Assembly: GCA_016195145.1 (NCBI GenBank)
Contig: JACQAF010000060.1
Span: 1 to 5,554 of the forward strand
Direction of reading: 5' to 3'
DNA length: 5,554 bases
DNA from: Rhodospirillales bacterium
GTDB lineage: Bacteria; Pseudomonadota; Alphaproteobacteria; CACIAM-22H2
The notes under the pieces were generated by a model. That model was given only the letters and a program-made list of their open reading frames with translations. It was not told the origin of the DNA and did not search any database. The translations under genes and the position numbers were made by a program. Below, piece after piece: positions 4,637 through 5,554 of the stretch; positions within the stretch are counted from its first letter, which is position 1, and each line of letters opens with the position of its first letter.

Positions 4637-5554
4637 TTAGCGCAATGGCTCGAGGATACTGGTGTAATTGGCGACGGCCGCTCCACCCATATTGAACAAA
4701 CCGGCGAGGCCCGGGTTTTTCACCTGCATCGGCCCGGCGCTGCCGCGCGCCTGCATTGCCGCCATGATGTGCATGGAAACGCCTGTGGCGCCGATCGGAT
4801 GGCCTTTCGACTTGAGGCCGCCCGAGGGGTTGACCGGCAACTTGCCGTCTTTTTCCGTCCAGCCTTCGATCGCGGCGCGCGCGCCCTGGCCCTTGGGCGT
4901 GAGGCCCATCGCCTCGTACTGGATCAGTTCGGCGATGGTGAAGCAGTCGTGCGTTTCAACCACCTTGAGATCGTCGAGCGTCACCCGCGCCTCGGCGAAG
5001 GCTTGCTTCCAGGCGCGCTCGCAGCCTTCGAACTGCACGATGTCGCGCCGGCTCATCGGCAGGAAATCGTTGACCTGCTGCGCCGCGCGGAAGACGACCG
5101 CTTTTTCCAGGGTCAGCGCCGTCTCGACATCGGCCAGCACCAGCGCCGCCGCGCCGTCGGAGACGAGCGAGCAGTCGGTGCGCCGCAGCGGGCCGGCGAC
5201 CAACGGGTTCTTGTCCGAAACCGTGCGGCAGAACTCGTAGCCCAGATCCTTCTGGATCTGGGCGTAGGGATTAACCGAACCGTTCTTGTGATTCTTGGCG
5301 GCGATTTTCGCCATTGCATCCGACTGGTCGCCATAGCGCTGGAAATAGAGCTGCGCGATCTTGCCGAACACGCCGGCGAAGCTCATGCCGGGAATGTCCT
5401 CTTCCTTGACGTAGGACGCCTTCATCAGGATGCCGCCGATCTGCTCGCCCGGCGTTTCGGTCATCTTCTCGACGCCGGCCACCAGCACGACGCGGGATTT
5501 GCGCGCCCGGATCGAATTCAGCCCCATATGCACCGCGGCCGAGCCGGTGGCGCA
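4637..5554 (-). CDS. SCP2-type thiolase (acetyl-CoA acetyltransferase-like), N-terminus beyond the window
   Basis: C-terminal 305 residues of a thiolase-fold enzyme that cleaves or forms 3-ketoacyl-CoA in the cytoplasm. The frame is open to the right edge, and the first visible codon is a Cys (CATGSAAVHMG), positioned as the acyl-accepting nucleophile loop. About 90 upstream residues are therefore missing. In fragment numbering, EKMTETPG is at 29-36, SDGAAALVLAD at 132-142, HDCF at 202-205 and NPSGGLKSKGHPIGATG at 242-258. HDCF in place of the NEAF loop, together with NMGGAA instead of a CxG loop near the end, identifies the SCP2-thiolase class, in which the HDCF cysteine takes the role of the missing CxG cysteine. 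Its stop is 5 bases before the AcuI-type oxidoreductase, so both probably act on related acyl-CoA intermediates. The exact chain-length specificity (acetoacetyl-, long-chain or sterol-derived) cannot be read from the sequence. Some members of the superfamily are non-thiolytic, but here all visible key residues are present. Confidence 0.9.
   Translation of the reverse strand, partial: CATGSAAVHMGLNSIRARKSRVVLVAGVEKMTETPGEQIGGILMKASYVKEEDIPGMSFAGVFGKIAQLYFQRYGDQSDAMAKIAAKNHKNGSVNPYAQIQKDLGYEFCRTVSDKNPLVAGPLRRTDCSLVSDGAAALVLADVETALTLEKAVVFRAAQQVNDFLPMSRRDIVQFEGCERAWKQAFAEARVTLDDLKVVETHDCFTIAELIQYEAMGLTPKGQGARAAIEGWTEKDGKLPVNPSGGLKSKGHPIGATGVSMHIMAAMQARGSAGPMQVKNPGLAGLFNMGGAAVANYTSILEPLR

Noticed and set aside
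1..5554. Search by eye for CRISPR repeats, tRNA/rRNA, insertion-sequence ends and integrase genes
   Set aside because: No regular repeat-spacer pattern, cloverleaf, terminal inverted repeats or transposase-like protein was seen.

Overview
The window (high GC, no tRNA, rRNA, CRISPR or insertion sequence seen) looks like a chromosomal piece of an alphaproteobacterium, most likely a sphingomonad. That assignment rests on the style of the proteins (Tat-exported pectate-lyase-fold lipoprotein, sphingomonad-like small proteins, SCP2-type thiolase) and the GC-rich codon use. It is an inference, not a search result.

Layout. Bases 1-1266 (+) hold most of a polytopic membrane protein of the O-antigen polymerase/ligase (Wzy/WaaL) type, whose true start probably lies left of the window. 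Every other gene is on the minus strand. Read in their own direction they are: a thiolase cut by the right edge (5554-4637), an AcuI/YhdH-type NADPH oxidoreductase (4631-3645), a 123-base gap with a good promoter candidate and an imperfect hairpin, a small Cys-containing lipoprotein (3521-3255), a GTG-started 598-residue Tat lipoprotein with a pectate-lyase-3 beta-helix (3242-1446), and a 62-residue ribbon-helix-helix-like protein with a C-terminal CxxC (1423-1235). The last gene runs 32 bases tail-to-tail into the end of the polymerase gene.

The window joins two functional blocks. The right block (thiolase and AcuI, 5 bases apart) is acyl-CoA metabolism and looks like one transcription unit. 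The left block (small lipoprotein, pectate-lyase-fold protein and small regulator-like protein, with gaps of 12 and 22 bases) looks like a second unit driven from the promoter candidate at 3558-3586. It faces the polysaccharide polymerase convergently. A reasonable inference is that the left block belongs to an exopolysaccharide locus: the polymerase builds the chain at the inner membrane, and the beta-helix lipoprotein binds, trims or cleaves polysaccharide in the cell envelope. The roles of the small lipoprotein and the small terminal protein are unknown.

The most unusual item is the beta-helix lipoprotein. It carries an inserted beta domain and a C-terminal motif of the kind found in phage tail-spike and tail-fibre proteins, yet it has a bacterial Tat/lipoprotein export signal. 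No clearly new multi-gene defence or mobile system is visible.
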